Shown here: piece after piece, positions 26,472 through 35,553 of the stretch
Position numbering within the stretch: position 1 is the stretch's first letter
Layout of the letters: every line of letters starts with the position of its first letter
Source: DASRDS01 sp035570055
GTDB taxonomy: Bacteria; Gemmatimonadota; Gemmatimonadetes; Gemmatimonadales; Gemmatimonadaceae
NCBI GenBank assembly: GCA_035570055.1
Contig: DATMLM010000089.1
Coordinates: forward strand, 109,758 to 173,757
Length of the DNA: 64,000 nucleotides
Direction of reading: 5' to 3'
Position numbers and translations under genes: made by a program
Notes under the pieces: model-generated
The model's input: the letters and a program-made list of their open reading frames with translations, nothing else
What the model was told of the DNA's origin: nothing
Database searches by the model: none

Positions 26472-26606
26472 TCAGCAGTTTTGACCGGTCCCGGCGCCAA
26501 TGCCGCCGCAATCGTGCGACGCAGATGGGGCAGTGGAGCTCACGCAGCCGGCCAACAACGACGTGAGCAGCGAGACTAGCAGGGCCGTGCGACCGTGACG
26601 GGACAT
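26472..26606 (-). CDS. 44-aa lipoprotein-type peptide upstream of TPR protein 2
   Basis: ATG 26606 has GGAGGT five bases upstream. MSRHGRTALLVSLLTSLLAG followed by Cys is a clean lipobox; the mature part is only about 24 residues with two more cysteines (SHDCGG and a C-terminal Cys). Another in-frame ATG at 26621 would only lengthen the signal. Same relative position as the exported peptide at 24657-24797 before a paralogous TPR gene, although the two peptides show no clear sequence identity. It could be a secreted signal, a bait, or a membrane tether. Confidence 0.65.
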   Translation of the reverse strand: MSRHGRTALLVSLLTSLLAGCVSSTAPSASHDCGGIGAGTGQNC

Positions 26607-26725
26607 CGGTACCTCCATGACAAGGAAGGGATTGGGCCTCGTCATAGAGTCGCGCCACATGTCGTCGCTACCGATCTTCGGATACGCATGTTACCGGATC
26701 CGCCGATACGATGCGGTTCACGCGC

Positions 26726-26754
26726 GTGACGTCTTGGCGTACACTGCCTACATT
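26726..26754 (+). promoter_or_regulatory. Promoter of the esterase gene, leaderless type
   Basis: GTGACG (26726-26731), 17 bp, TACATT (26749-26754), then six bases to ATG 26761. Near-consensus -35/-10 spacing with no room for a Shine-Dalgarno. The -35 overlaps GTGACGTC, the core of the palindrome at 24825. Confidence 0.5.
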
Positions 26755-26760
26755 CGCATC

Positions 26761-28416
26761 ATGCTGAATCTCATTCTCGCGGCAATGATCGCCGCGCCAC
26801 GCGTCGAAGTCGTGGTCCCTGCCTCCGTGCACGCCGAGCCGATTACCGGGCGTGTCTTCGTGTTCTTCTCGCACGACTCCGCGCCGGAACCGCGGCTGCA
26901 ATCCGGCGGCATGGTGAGCGTGCCGTTCTTCGGCCAAGATGTCGATCAGCTCGCGCCGGGGACGCCAGGCGTCATCGACCTCAACTCGCAGGGATATCCC
27001 TTGCAGTCGATGGCGTCTCTGCCGGCAGGCGATTACTACGCACAGGCCATTGTCAGCGTGTACACGAAGTTCGCGCGCGCCGATGGTCACACGATCTGGG
27101 CGCACATGGACGAGTGGGAGGGGCAGCAGTTCAACAGGGCGCCCGGCACGCTCGTGAGCGCCGTGCAGCGCGTACACGTCGATGCGACCGGCGCCGTGTC
27201 GGTGCATTTCGAAGTGTCGCGCGTCCTGCCGCCCGTCGAAGTGCCGCCCGACACCAAGTACGTCAAGCGCGTGAAGATCCAGAGTCAGATCCTCACGAAA
27301 TGGTGGGGCCACCCGATGTACCTCGGCGCGGTCGTACTGCTTCCGAAAGGATACGACGAGCACCCCGCCGAGAAATATCCCGCGATCTGGGAGCAAGGCC
27401 ACTTCACGCTGAGCGCGCCGTTCGGCTTCACGTCCGACACCGAGCCCACCGCGCGCCGGCTCCGTCGCGCCGAGGGCACCGCGCGGGAGTCGGGGGCAGA
27501 GTTCGCGAAGTCGTGGTTGAGCGACGGGTTCCCGCAGATGGTCGCGTTCCGCATCCTGCATCCGTCGCCCTACTACGACGACTCGTACGCCGTGAATTCG
27601 GCCAACAACGGCCCGTATGGCGACGCGATCATGCAGGAGCTGATCCCGTATCTCGAAACGCATTTTCGCGTGATTCGCGACCCCAACGCGCGCGTGCTGA
27701 CGGGCGGTTCGACCGGAGGCTGGGAAGCGCTCGCACTCCAGGTCTATCACCCGGATTTCTTCGGCGGTACCTGGGTGTTCTATCCCGACCCGGTCGATTT
27801 CCGGCGCTACGAGCAGGTGAACCTGTACAACGACACGAACGCGTTCGTGATCCACCGGAACGAGTTTATCACCCAGTGGCGGCCGTCCGAGCGTACCGTC
27901 GATGGACAGCCCGTCGTGCAGCTCCACGAGGAGAATCAGCTGAACAACACGCGCGGCAGCCATCGGCGCGGCGGTGAAAATTTCGCGATCTGGGAAGCCA
28001 CGTTCGGCCCGACGGACAAGGACGGCTATCCGGCGCCCATCTGGAATGACACGACGGGCGTCGTCAACCGGGACGTCGCGATGTACTGGAGGGATCACTA
28101 CGATATCCGGTACTATCTCGACCAGAACTGGTCCAAGATCGGCCCGGACCTGGTCGGCAAGATCCACGTCTTCTGCGGCGACGAGGACAACTACTATCTC
28201 AACCTCGCCGTCTATCTGTTGCAGGACTACTTGGAGAACGTGAAGAACCCCGCCTACGGTGGTTCATTCGCGTACGGCCGCCCGCTCAAGCCGCACGGGT
28301 GGCAGCCGACGACGAGCGCGGATCTCGTCCGTCAGATGTCGGCCTACATCGCCAAGCGCCGTGGCCGCGTGGCGATCCATACGCCGACCATGAGGGCCAG
28401 CGCGCACACGAGTTGA
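26761..28416 (+). CDS. Exported esterase-like alpha/beta hydrolase
   Basis: 551 residues. Short hydrophobic N-terminus (MLNLILAAMIAAPRVEVVVP). An immunoglobulin-like N-terminal half (TGRVFVFFSHDS, GYPLQSMASLPAGDYYAQA) is followed by an esterase-D/PHB-depolymerase-like domain (~170-540). This has KGYDEHPAEKYPAIWEQGHF, the nucleophile elbow VLTGGSTGGWEAL (Ser), and candidate Asp/His near VFCGDEDNYYL and KPHGWQP. Substrate unknown. The upstream ORF extension to 26617 overlaps the peptide 2 leader and is rejected because a promoter lies just before 26761. The 3' end overlaps the DUF3592 gene by 73 bp. Confidence 0.82.
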   Translation: MLNLILAAMIAAPRVEVVVPASVHAEPITGRVFVFFSHDSAPEPRLQSGGMVSVPFFGQDVDQLAPGTPGVIDLNSQGYPLQSMASLPAGDYYAQAIVSVYTKFARADGHTIWAHMDEWEGQQFNRAPGTLVSAVQRVHVDATGAVSVHFEVSRVLPPVEVPPDTKYVKRVKIQSQILTKWWGHPMYLGAVVLLPKGYDEHPAEKYPAIWEQGHFTLSAPFGFTSDTEPTARRLRRAEGTARESGAEFAKSWLSDGFPQMVAFRILHPSPYYDDSYAVNSANNGPYGDAIMQELIPYLETHFRVIRDPNARVLTGGSTGGWEALALQVYHPDFFGGTWVFYPDPVDFRRYEQVNLYNDTNAFVIHRNEFITQWRPSERTVDGQPVVQLHEENQLNNTRGSHRRGGENFAIWEATFGPTDKDGYPAPIWNDTTGVVNRDVAMYWRDHYDIRYYLDQNWSKIGPDLVGKIHVFCGDEDNYYLNLAVYLLQDYLENVKNPAYGGSFAYGRPLKPHGWQPTTSADLVRQMSAYIAKRRGRVAIHTPTMRASAHTS

Positions 28417-28817
28417 ACCCATCGGCCGATCGGGGCCGAGGCGTCGAGCACCGCAGCTGAGGGGTCACGGGGGTCGTAGTGCAACGTGACCCCGGTGCCA
28501 GGCGCGTACTTCCGTAGCATCGCGTGCGTCGCTTGGTTGCTGGAAGGCGGGAGCGCGTTCCATCGGGACCCCGTGTACTGGCGCCCGTCGACGTTGAAGA
28601 CGTATGTGAGATGCAGCCGGTCCGCGTACATCGTTCGACTGCTGTACTTGCCGACGTAGGTCCCGATATCCTCAGAAACGATGTCCGAGGCGACGATCGT
28701 GCCCGACGTCGTCGGCCAGCGCGCCGTTTCGGCGATGGTATCAATATCCTGGGCGCTCGAGATGGCCAAGAGTGCGCCAAAGGCGACCACCAACCACACC
28801 AGCCACGAGCGCCTCAC
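28344..28817 (-). CDS. DUF3592 membrane protein
   Basis: 157 residues, GTG start. One helix at each end (WLVWLVVAFGALLAISSAQD and WVQLVCALALMVGVWIATRP). Between them lies the typical DUF3592 extracytoplasmic domain: ARWPTTSGTIVASDI, HLTYVFNVDGRQYTGSRW and YAPGTGVTLHYDPRDPS. The family is widespread and uncharacterised. It converges on the esterase gene and diverges from the second ADOP permease. Confidence 0.88.
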   Translation of the reverse strand: MRRSWLVWLVVAFGALLAISSAQDIDTIAETARWPTTSGTIVASDIVSEDIGTYVGKYSSRTMYADRLHLTYVFNVDGRQYTGSRWNALPPSSNQATHAMLRKYAPGTGVTLHYDPRDPSAAVLDASAPIGRWVQLVCALALMVGVWIATRPRRLAM

Positions 28818-28909
28818 CGCTGCAATGTGGATCGGCGGCGCGTGTGGCGAAAGCTCGCGGAGCAGATACGGTTTAAACCTTCTTCGCCCACGGCGGTGTC
28901 CCAGCTTAC

Positions 28910-31270
28910 GTGCGCAAATACCTGAATGGCGTGACGGCGATCGCGGTGCTCACCATGGCACTCGGCATCGCCGCCACCACCGCCGTGTTCAGCGTCGCCA
29001 ATGGCGTGCTCTTCCGCCCGCTGCCATACGCCAACCCGGCCGGCCTGGTCATGATCTGGGACCGCTGGGTCGGTTGGCCGTCCACCTGGCTGTCGAACGC
29101 CGACTTCGTCGACTACCGGGACAAGGCGCGATCCTTCAGCGCCGTCGGCGCTTTCACCTACGGCACACGCAACTTGACCGGTGGCGACCTCCCGGAGCTC
29201 GTTCGCGTCGGCATGGCATCATCCGGCGTATTCGACGCGCTCGGCACAGCGGCGGCGCGGGGCCGCCTGTACGCGGCGAGCGAGGACCAACCCGGCGCCG
29301 CGCGCGTGGCCGTGATCAGCGACGGCCTCTGGCGCCGACGGTTCGCCGGTGACCCGGGCATCGTCGGTCGCTCGATCTTGCTCGACGACAGCAGCACGAC
29401 CGTCATCGGCATCATGCCCGCCGACTTTCAGATGCCGCTCGATTTTGGCGCCGACCCGATGGACGTCTGGGTTCCCCTCGCACTCGGCCCCGTACCACCC
29501 ATCCCGCGGGGCGGCCACTATCTCAACGTCGTCGCGCGCCTCCGAAGCGGAGTCACGACCGATGCCGCCAGTGCCGAGGTCAAGGCGATGGGCGCGCAGA
29601 TGGTCGCCGACTACCCCGCCCAATACTCGCCGGACTTCGGCGCGTTCGTCCGGCCGATGGCCTCGCAAGTCCTGGGCGACGTCCGCCCGACACTCGCCCT
29701 GCTGCTGGCGGCCGTCGCCTGCGTGCTCCTCATCGCGTGCGCCAACGTCGCCAGCCTGCTCCTCGCGCGCGCCCACTCGCGCCAACGCGAGATCGCGATC
29801 CGATCCGCGCTCGGTGCGAGCCCCGCCCGGCTGTTGCGCGAGAACCTCGTCGAAGCCCAAGTGCTCGCGCTCGCGAGTGGCGTACTCGGCGTGATCCTCG
29901 CGTTCGTTGTCGTGCGCGTGATCGCGGCGGCAGCGCCGGCGACGATCCCGAGGATACGCCATGTCGGCATCGACGGAGCGGTGCTCGGGTTCGCGGTGCT
30001 CGTCTCCGTGCTCACGGGACTCGCCTGCGGTGTGGTGCCTGGACTCCATGTGTCGCGGTCGACGCTGAACGTTCGCTTCGCCACCGGAGAGCGCGTCCGG
30101 CGAGCGCTGATCACGGCCGAAGTCGCGCTCTCGGTCGTCCTCCTCGTCGGCGCCGGCCTCTTGCTCGAGAGCTTCGCGCGACTCGAGCGGGTGGACCCGG
30201 GATTCTCATCGGATCACGTGCTCACCGCGCGCGTCAACCTGCCCGTCTCCAAGTATGCGACCAACTCCGCCGTTCACGCGTTCTACCGCGGCGCGACGGA
30301 CCAAGTGCGCGCACTGCCTTCGGTGACCGCGGCCGGCCTCGTGCGCGTGCTGCCGATGACTGACATCATGGGCGACTGGGACTTGATGCCGGAAGGGAGC
30401 CGGACCAGATACGCGGCCGACTGGCAGGTCATCTCACCCGAGTACTTCCGGGTCATGGGCATTCCCGTACGCGAAGGACGGGCGTTGACGGAAGCCGACG
30501 ACGAGCGTGGCACGCCGGTCATGGTGATCAACGAGGCCACGGCGCGCCGCATCTGGCCGGGCGGGCACGCGGTCGGGCAGCGCGTTCGCATGGGCGGGAG
30601 CACGGACAGCCTGTATCGCACGGTCGTCGGCGTCGTCGCCGACATCAAGCACCGCGGCCTCGACGCCGAGGCGCGGCCCGAGATCTATCTGCCCCACGCG
30701 CAGTGGCCGAACGGCGGCGGGACCGCGGCCACGACGATGTACGTCGTCGTACGCACGGCGCGCGATCCGCGGTCCCTCGTGGCCGACGTGCGGCGCGCCA
30801 TCCAAACGCTCGATCCGAACATCCCGCTCGCCAACGTCCGAACCATGGACGACGTCACGAGCGGGTGGACCGCCGCGCGGCGGCTCGCGCTCCTCGTGCT
30901 TGCGATGCTCGCGACGACCGCCGTCGTGCTGGCCGCGGTCGGTCTCTACGGCGTGATCGGATTCGCGGTTACCCAGCGGACGAGCGAGATCGGCGTGCGG
31001 CGCGCGCTCGGCGCCCAGGCCGGCGCCGTCTTGGCGCTCGTCGCTCGTCAGGGCTCCGTGCCAGTGCTCGTCGGCATCATCATCGGGATCGCTGGCGCCT
31101 TCGGCGCCTCGCGCCTCATGACCGCGATGTTATTCCAAACGAGCGCAGCCGACCCGGTTGTGTTCGCCGCCGTGCCGGTCCTGCTGATCGCTGTCGGCGC
31201 GGTAGCGACGTACGCGCCCGCCCGAAGGGCGCTGCGTGTCGATCCACTTATCGCTTTGCGGCAGCAATAG
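28910..31270 (+). CDS. ADOP/MacB-type ABC transporter permease, short N-terminus
   Basis: 786 residues from GTG 28910; the frame is closed by TAA at 28874. The protein begins directly in the first FtsX helix (VTAIAVLTMALGIAATTAVF) and lacks the amphipathic DLRYALR-like leader of the permease at 5.2 kb. FtsX block one is LLIACANVASLLLARAHSRQ then REIAIRSALGASPARLLREN. The second block is GVIGFAVTQRTSEIGVRRAL. It ends ALRVDPLIALRQQ. No PadR and no ATPase gene adjoin it. A GGTTTAAACC palindrome lies at 28869-28878. The partial N-terminus may be natural or may reflect an unrecognised start. Confidence 0.9.
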   Translation: MRKYLNGVTAIAVLTMALGIAATTAVFSVANGVLFRPLPYANPAGLVMIWDRWVGWPSTWLSNADFVDYRDKARSFSAVGAFTYGTRNLTGGDLPELVRVGMASSGVFDALGTAAARGRLYAASEDQPGAARVAVISDGLWRRRFAGDPGIVGRSILLDDSSTTVIGIMPADFQMPLDFGADPMDVWVPLALGPVPPIPRGGHYLNVVARLRSGVTTDAASAEVKAMGAQMVADYPAQYSPDFGAFVRPMASQVLGDVRPTLALLLAAVACVLLIACANVASLLLARAHSRQREIAIRSALGASPARLLRENLVEAQVLALASGVLGVILAFVVVRVIAAAAPATIPRIRHVGIDGAVLGFAVLVSVLTGLACGVVPGLHVSRSTLNVRFATGERVRRALITAEVALSVVLLVGAGLLLESFARLERVDPGFSSDHVLTARVNLPVSKYATNSAVHAFYRGATDQVRALPSVTAAGLVRVLPMTDIMGDWDLMPEGSRTRYAADWQVISPEYFRVMGIPVREGRALTEADDERGTPVMVINEATARRIWPGGHAVGQRVRMGGSTDSLYRTVVGVVADIKHRGLDAEARPEIYLPHAQWPNGGGTAATTMYVVVRTARDPRSLVADVRRAIQTLDPNIPLANVRTMDDVTSGWTAARRLALLVLAMLATTAVVLAAVGLYGVIGFAVTQRTSEIGVRRALGAQAGAVLALVARQGSVPVLVGIIIGIAGAFGASRLMTAMLFQTSAADPVVFAAVPVLLIAVGAVATYAPARRALRVDPLIALRQQ

Positions 31271-32135
31271 AGAGAAACGCCGACAACGCCCGCGACAGCC
31301 GGTGCGGCTGGTAAACGGCGGCCAGCTCGGCCGTCGCCTGCACGCCGCTCAGTCGCCGAAACTCGACCCCTTCGAATCGGAGCCGACGCACCGACGCCGG
31401 CACGAGCGTGACGCCGAGTCCGGCGGCGACGAGCGTGAGAATGGTGTCGTACTCGGCGCTCTCGTGCGCCACCTTGGGCTCGAAGCCGGCGCGCTGGCAG
31501 ATCCCGGTGAGCACGTCGTGGTGCGGCGGCGCAATGTGCCGCGGAAAGAGCACCCACGGCTCGTTGGCGAGCGCCGCGATCGGGATGATGTTGCGCGGCG
31601 CCAGCCGGTGATCGTGCGGCAGCGCGGCCACGAATGCCTCGCGACGGACCACCTCGGCCCGGGCCCGGCCGACCGCGACCGGACCGCGGACGAGCGCGAC
31701 GTCGACCAGGTCGCGCTCGACCGCCTCGAGCTGCGACTCGGTCGTCCCCTCGATCATCTCGAGATGAATGAGCGGATAGGCGGCGCGGAATGCCCGCACC
31801 ATCTCGACCAAGCCGCCGAGCGCGCCCGATCCCGTGTAGCCGATGCGCAACCGGTCGACCTCCCCGCGCCCCGCGCGCATGGCCGCCTCGAGGCTGCGGG
31901 CGGCCTCGGCCAGTGTGCGCCGCGCGCCGTCCAGGAGCGCGGTCCCAGCGGGCGTGAGCTCGACGCGCCGGCTCGTGCGCACGAACAGCGGCGCGCCGAT
32001 CGCGCGCTCGAGCTGTCGGATCTGTTGGCTCAGCGGCGGCTGGGAGACGTTCAATCGCCGCGCGGCGCGCGAGAAGTGCAACTCCTCGGCCACGGCAACG
32101 AAGTATCTAAGGTGGCGAAGGTCAACGGCTTCCAT
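31248..32135 (-). CDS. LysR family transcriptional regulator
   Basis: 295 residues from ATG 32135 (MEAVDLRHLRYFVAVAEELH). The N-terminal HTH is canonical: FSRAARRLNVSQPPLSQQIR then QLERAIGAPLFVRTSRRVEL. The effector domain follows (RIGYTGSGALGGLVEMVRAF, WVLFPRHIAPP). It is divergent from leucine dehydrogenase with 76 bp between starts, and the gap contains CTTAG-GT-CTAAG at 32183-32194, a possible site. LysR proteins usually control the divergent gene, so control of branched-chain amino-acid catabolism is a reasonable guess. The 3' end overlaps the permease gene. Confidence 0.93.
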   Translation of the reverse strand: MEAVDLRHLRYFVAVAEELHFSRAARRLNVSQPPLSQQIRQLERAIGAPLFVRTSRRVELTPAGTALLDGARRTLAEAARSLEAAMRAGRGEVDRLRIGYTGSGALGGLVEMVRAFRAAYPLIHLEMIEGTTESQLEAVERDLVDVALVRGPVAVGRARAEVVRREAFVAALPHDHRLAPRNIIPIAALANEPWVLFPRHIAPPHHDVLTGICQRAGFEPKVAHESAEYDTILTLVAAGLGVTLVPASVRRLRFEGVEFRRLSGVQATAELAAVYQPHRLSRALSAFLSIAAAKR

Positions 32136-32211
32136 TGAGATGCCCCGAGTATGGATAACAGTCGAACAATATATTGGCCGTCTTAGGTCTAAGCGGGCAA
32201 CATCCATCATT

Positions 32212-33234
32212 ATGGACCTGATCGAGCGCATTGGCCGCGACGGCCACGAATCCGTTGTTTTCGTCTCCGATCCCGCGAGCGGCTACCGCGGAATCATCGC
32301 GATCCACTCGACGCGGCGCGGCCCCGCGCTCGGCGGCACCCGTCTCTGGAACTACGACAACGGCGATCAGGCCATCAACGATGCCCTGCGGCTCTCCGAG
32401 GGCATGACGTACAAGGCTGCCGCGTCTGGCATGCCGTGGGGCGGTGGGAAATCCGTCATCATCGCCAATCCGGCGAAGATCGACCGGAAGAAGATCTTTC
32501 AGGCCCACGGGCGCGCGGTCGAGAAGCTCGGCGGCCAGTACATCACGTCGGTGGACATCGGGACCGGGCCGGACGACATGGTCTACGTGAAGGAAGAGAC
32601 CACGCACGTCGGCGGGCTCCCCGCGCCCTTCGGCAGCCCGTCGCCCGCGACCGCCCGCGGCGTGCAGCGGGCGATCGAAGCTGCACTGCTGGAAGTGTGC
32701 GGCACCGCCGATGCGGCCGGGCGCACGGTCGCGATCCAGGGCGTCGGTAACGTCGGCTATGGTCTCGCGCGTGGGCTCCACGACGTTGGCGCGACGCTCG
32801 TCGTGAGCGATGTCGACGCCGCACGCGCGAAGCGAGTCGCCGAGGAGTTCGGCGCGCGCGTCGTGCCCGTCGACCAGATTCACGCCGAGAAGGTCGACGT
32901 ATTCGCGCCCTGCGCGTTCGGCGCGGGGCTTTCCGAGACGACCATCCCGCAGCTGCGTTGCGGCATCATCGCGGGTGCCGCGAACAACCAGCTTGCGACG
33001 GCGGCCGATGCCAAGCGCTTAGCCGATCGCGGCATAGCCTACGCGCCCGACTTCATCACCAACGCCGGCGGCCTGATCTACCTCGGCCAGGAAGTCCTCG
33101 GCTGGACGGCCGAGCAGACCATGGCGAAGGTGGACGGCATCTTCGAGACGGTTCGCGAAGTCTTCCAACGCGCCTCGAAGCACAACGTGACGACCGCCGA
33201 AGCCGCCGTCTCGCTAGCGAAAGAGCGCCTCTAG
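32212..33234 (+). CDS. Leucine/valine dehydrogenase (Glu/Leu/Phe/Val dehydrogenase family)
   Basis: 340 residues from ATG 32212. Reversible oxidative deamination of branched-chain amino acids with NAD. Family signatures: IAIHSTRRGPALGGTRLW, then LSEGMTYKAAASGMPWGGGK with the catalytic lysines, DIGTGPDDM, the Rossmann motif IQGVGNVGYGLARGL, and GAANNQLAT. The length and RGPALGGTR motif fit leucine dehydrogenase better than glutamate dehydrogenase. The long upstream ORF overlapping the LysR gene is a shadow. Confidence 0.9.
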   Translation: MDLIERIGRDGHESVVFVSDPASGYRGIIAIHSTRRGPALGGTRLWNYDNGDQAINDALRLSEGMTYKAAASGMPWGGGKSVIIANPAKIDRKKIFQAHGRAVEKLGGQYITSVDIGTGPDDMVYVKEETTHVGGLPAPFGSPSPATARGVQRAIEAALLEVCGTADAAGRTVAIQGVGNVGYGLARGLHDVGATLVVSDVDAARAKRVAEEFGARVVPVDQIHAEKVDVFAPCAFGAGLSETTIPQLRCGIIAGAANNQLATAADAKRLADRGIAYAPDFITNAGGLIYLGQEVLGWTAEQTMAKVDGIFETVREVFQRASKHNVTTAEAAVSLAKERL

Positions 33235-33241
33235 GCACGAT

Positions 33242-33332
33242 AAGGCAGTTCGGTAGAGCAGTTCGGCAAGGCAATCCGGTAAGGCAGTTCGGCAGGACAG
33301 TCCGGCAAGGCGGTTCGGCAAGGCAACCCCCG
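33242..33332. repeat. 13-bp tandem array, seven degenerate units
   Basis: Seven contiguous units of exactly 13 bp with consensus AAGGCAGTTCGGC (starts 33242, 33255, 33268, 33281, 33294, 33307, 33320). Units differ by one to four bases and the last decays into ACCCCCGG. The array fills the gap between leucine dehydrogenase and the DUF2723 gene. There are no spacers, so it is not CRISPR. Confidence 0.85.
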
Positions 33333-33358
33333 GATCACGCCCGCGTGTCCAACCGGGG

Positions 33359-35518
33359 ATGCCCAATCCCACGTCGAAACTCCGGCCCTCATACGGCGCC
33401 GCCGCGATAGCGGCGTGCGCCGTGTTCGTTTTATACGTGGTGACGCTGCTGCCGAGCACCGCGATGTGGGACACGAGCGAATATCTCACTGCCGCAAAGG
33501 TGCTAGGCATCCCGCACCCGCCAGGTAACCCGTTCTTCGTGATCCTGGGCCACATATTCGCCATTCTGCCGATCGCCCCAACGGTCGCCCAGCGCGTCAA
33601 CGTGATGGCCGCACTCACCAGCGCCGTCTCAGCGGGCATCTGGTTCTTGGTAACCGAACGGGTTCTCGCGCACTGGCTGCCGGAGCGATGGCTGAGACTG
33701 ACCGGCGCGTCGCTCGCCGTGATCATCGGCAGCACCGCGTTCACGGTGTGGAGCCAGTCGGTGGTGAACGAGAAGGTCTACACCGTCTCATTGCTCTTCT
33801 TCGCCGTCGTAACCTGGCTCGTGATCATGTGGTCCGACGACCCGGATGCACCAGCCGCCGAGCGCTTGCTGGTCCTCTCGGCGTTCCTGATCGGCCTCGG
33901 TTACACGAACCACCCGGCGGGATTCCTCGTCGCCCCAGCGGTCGGCGTCGCAATCCTGTTTCGCAAGCCAAAGCTGCTGATAGACCCACGGTTCGTGGCC
34001 AAGTTCGTCGGCGTACTCGCACTCGGCCTCACGCCATTCATGTTCGAGCCCATCCGCGCGGGCCAGCACCCGGCGCTGAACGAAGGCGACGTGAACGCGT
34101 GCCCAACGCACTTCGCGTGGAGTTGCACGCTGAGCGCCGAGACCGCGCGCCGCACGTACGAGCACATCACGCGAAAGCAGTACGGTGAGCTCCCGTTTCT
34201 CGAACGCAAAGCCCCGATGTCGGCGCAGTTCGGGATGTACTGGCTCTACTTCAAGTGGCAATGGCTGCGCGACGCCGCGGGACGTTTGCCCGGCCTCCAG
34301 ACCGCGCTCGGCGCCATCTTCCTCGCGCTCGGCCTCGCCGGCGGCGTCACCCACTGGAAGCGCGACCGCGCGTCCTTCTGGTACTACGCCGCACTCGTCT
34401 TCGTGGTCACCCCGCTCCTCATCATTTACCTCAACTTCTACTACGGCTGGTCCCAAGCCCCGGAGCTCGGCGCCACCGTCACCCGCGAGGTGCGTGACCG
34501 CGACTACTTCTATCTCTGGAGCTTCAGCAGCTGGAGCGTGTGGATCGCGCTCGGGCTCGTCGCCCTATGGGAGACGCTAGCTAAGAAGAGCAGCTGGATC
34601 CTGGCGACCCCGGTGCTCGCCCTCGCGGCGATCCCGTTCATGGCGAACCGTCACGTCGCACCCCGGACCGAGCAAGCGTCGACGCGCGATTTCGCGATCG
34701 ATCTCCTCAACTCCGTCGAGCCATACGGCATCATTATCAGTGGCGGCGACAATGATCTCTTCCCGCTTTGGTACGCCCAGGAAGTCGAAGGCGTACGGAA
34801 AGACGTCCTCGTCGTCACGACGTCGCTCCTCGGGCTCGATTGGTACGCGGGTGAGCTGCTGCAACGCCCCGTGTATACGTACGACGCGGCCAAGGGCCCG
34901 GCGGTCTATCGCGATCGCGTCTGGCCGAAACCCACGCGCCCGCTGTTCACGATGTCGCTGGCCGACACGCGGCAGGTGCCGATCTACGTCCAGTTGCCCG
35001 GCCCCATGACGTTCAAGAAAGCAGGCACGCCGCTCGAAGCGGTGATCGATCCGCGCCGCCTCGAGGATGGCGTGCTCACCCGGGCCGAGATCTTCGTCTT
35101 GCACATGATCGCCGACGGGAGCGGGCGGCCCGTGTATATCAGCACGACGTACGGTCTCTATGGGAACTCGCTCGGTCTCGAGAACCATCTGCTGACCCAA
35201 GGCTTGGCGAGAAAAGTCGTCGACGTTCCCGTGGTCGCGACGCGGGATACGGTGATGGTCCCGGGCGATGGCTGGATGGACACGAGCCGGTCGGACGCCC
35301 TGTGGCGCGAGCAGCAGGGCCCGGCGAGCATCCTCCAGCACCCAGGCTGGAACGACCAGGCCTCGATACAGATGCCGGCCATGTACGTCTGGCGTGGTTA
35401 CGCCCTCGCCGAAGGGCTCCAAAGACGCAACCTGCCTGGCGACGCGGCGACGATCGCTGACGTGGTTGGCGAGTCCAACCGGGTCGCCAACGCGATCGGA
35501 TACCGACTAAGAAATTGA
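33359..35518 (+). CDS. DUF2723 family polytopic membrane protein (GT-C-like)
   Basis: 719 residues. An N-terminal block of about ten membrane helices starts with AAIAACAVFVLYVVTLLPST and the family signature AMWDTSEYLTAAKVLGIPHP then PGNPFFVILGH. A soluble C-terminal part follows with IIISGGDNDLFPLWYAQEVE and GVRKDVLVVTTSLLGLDWY. DUF2723 proteins have the GT-C fold (as in eukaryotic TMEM260 and protein O-mannosyltransferases). The acidic pair in WDTSE is a plausible catalytic site. Likely a lipid-linked sugar transferase; acceptor unknown. Confidence 0.9.
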   Translation: MPNPTSKLRPSYGAAAIAACAVFVLYVVTLLPSTAMWDTSEYLTAAKVLGIPHPPGNPFFVILGHIFAILPIAPTVAQRVNVMAALTSAVSAGIWFLVTERVLAHWLPERWLRLTGASLAVIIGSTAFTVWSQSVVNEKVYTVSLLFFAVVTWLVIMWSDDPDAPAAERLLVLSAFLIGLGYTNHPAGFLVAPAVGVAILFRKPKLLIDPRFVAKFVGVLALGLTPFMFEPIRAGQHPALNEGDVNACPTHFAWSCTLSAETARRTYEHITRKQYGELPFLERKAPMSAQFGMYWLYFKWQWLRDAAGRLPGLQTALGAIFLALGLAGGVTHWKRDRASFWYYAALVFVVTPLLIIYLNFYYGWSQAPELGATVTREVRDRDYFYLWSFSSWSVWIALGLVALWETLAKKSSWILATPVLALAAIPFMANRHVAPRTEQASTRDFAIDLLNSVEPYGIIISGGDNDLFPLWYAQEVEGVRKDVLVVTTSLLGLDWYAGELLQRPVYTYDAAKGPAVYRDRVWPKPTRPLFTMSLADTRQVPIYVQLPGPMTFKKAGTPLEAVIDPRRLEDGVLTRAEIFVLHMIADGSGRPVYISTTYGLYGNSLGLENHLLTQGLARKVVDVPVVATRDTVMVPGDGWMDTSRSDALWREQQGPASILQHPGWNDQASIQMPAMYVWRGYALAEGLQRRNLPGDAATIADVVGESNRVANAIGYRLRN

Positions 35519-35553
35519 TTTGACATAAGCCCCAGGGCTACATTCGTGGCCCG

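Noticed and set aside
26377..26500. TTG 26500 start for TPR protein 2
   Set aside because: Possible, but the added residues do not align with paralogue 1 and ATG 26377 has a good -10 box; kept only as an alternative.
26617..26760. Earlier start for the esterase gene
   Set aside because: It would run antisense through the peptide 2 leader and include the -35/-10 pair that serves ATG 26761.
28869..28878. GGTTTAAACC palindrome as an operator for the second ADOP permease
   Set aside because: Only a 10-bp palindrome with no partner regulator nearby; left as a note.
31843..32211. Extension of leucine dehydrogenase into the LysR gene
   Set aside because: Family sequence starts near residue 1 of the ATG 32212 form; the extension is antisense to the LysR HTH.
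33242..33332. CRISPR-like short repeats
   Set aside because: Units are contiguous with no spacers and no cas genes; it is a simple 13-bp tandem array.
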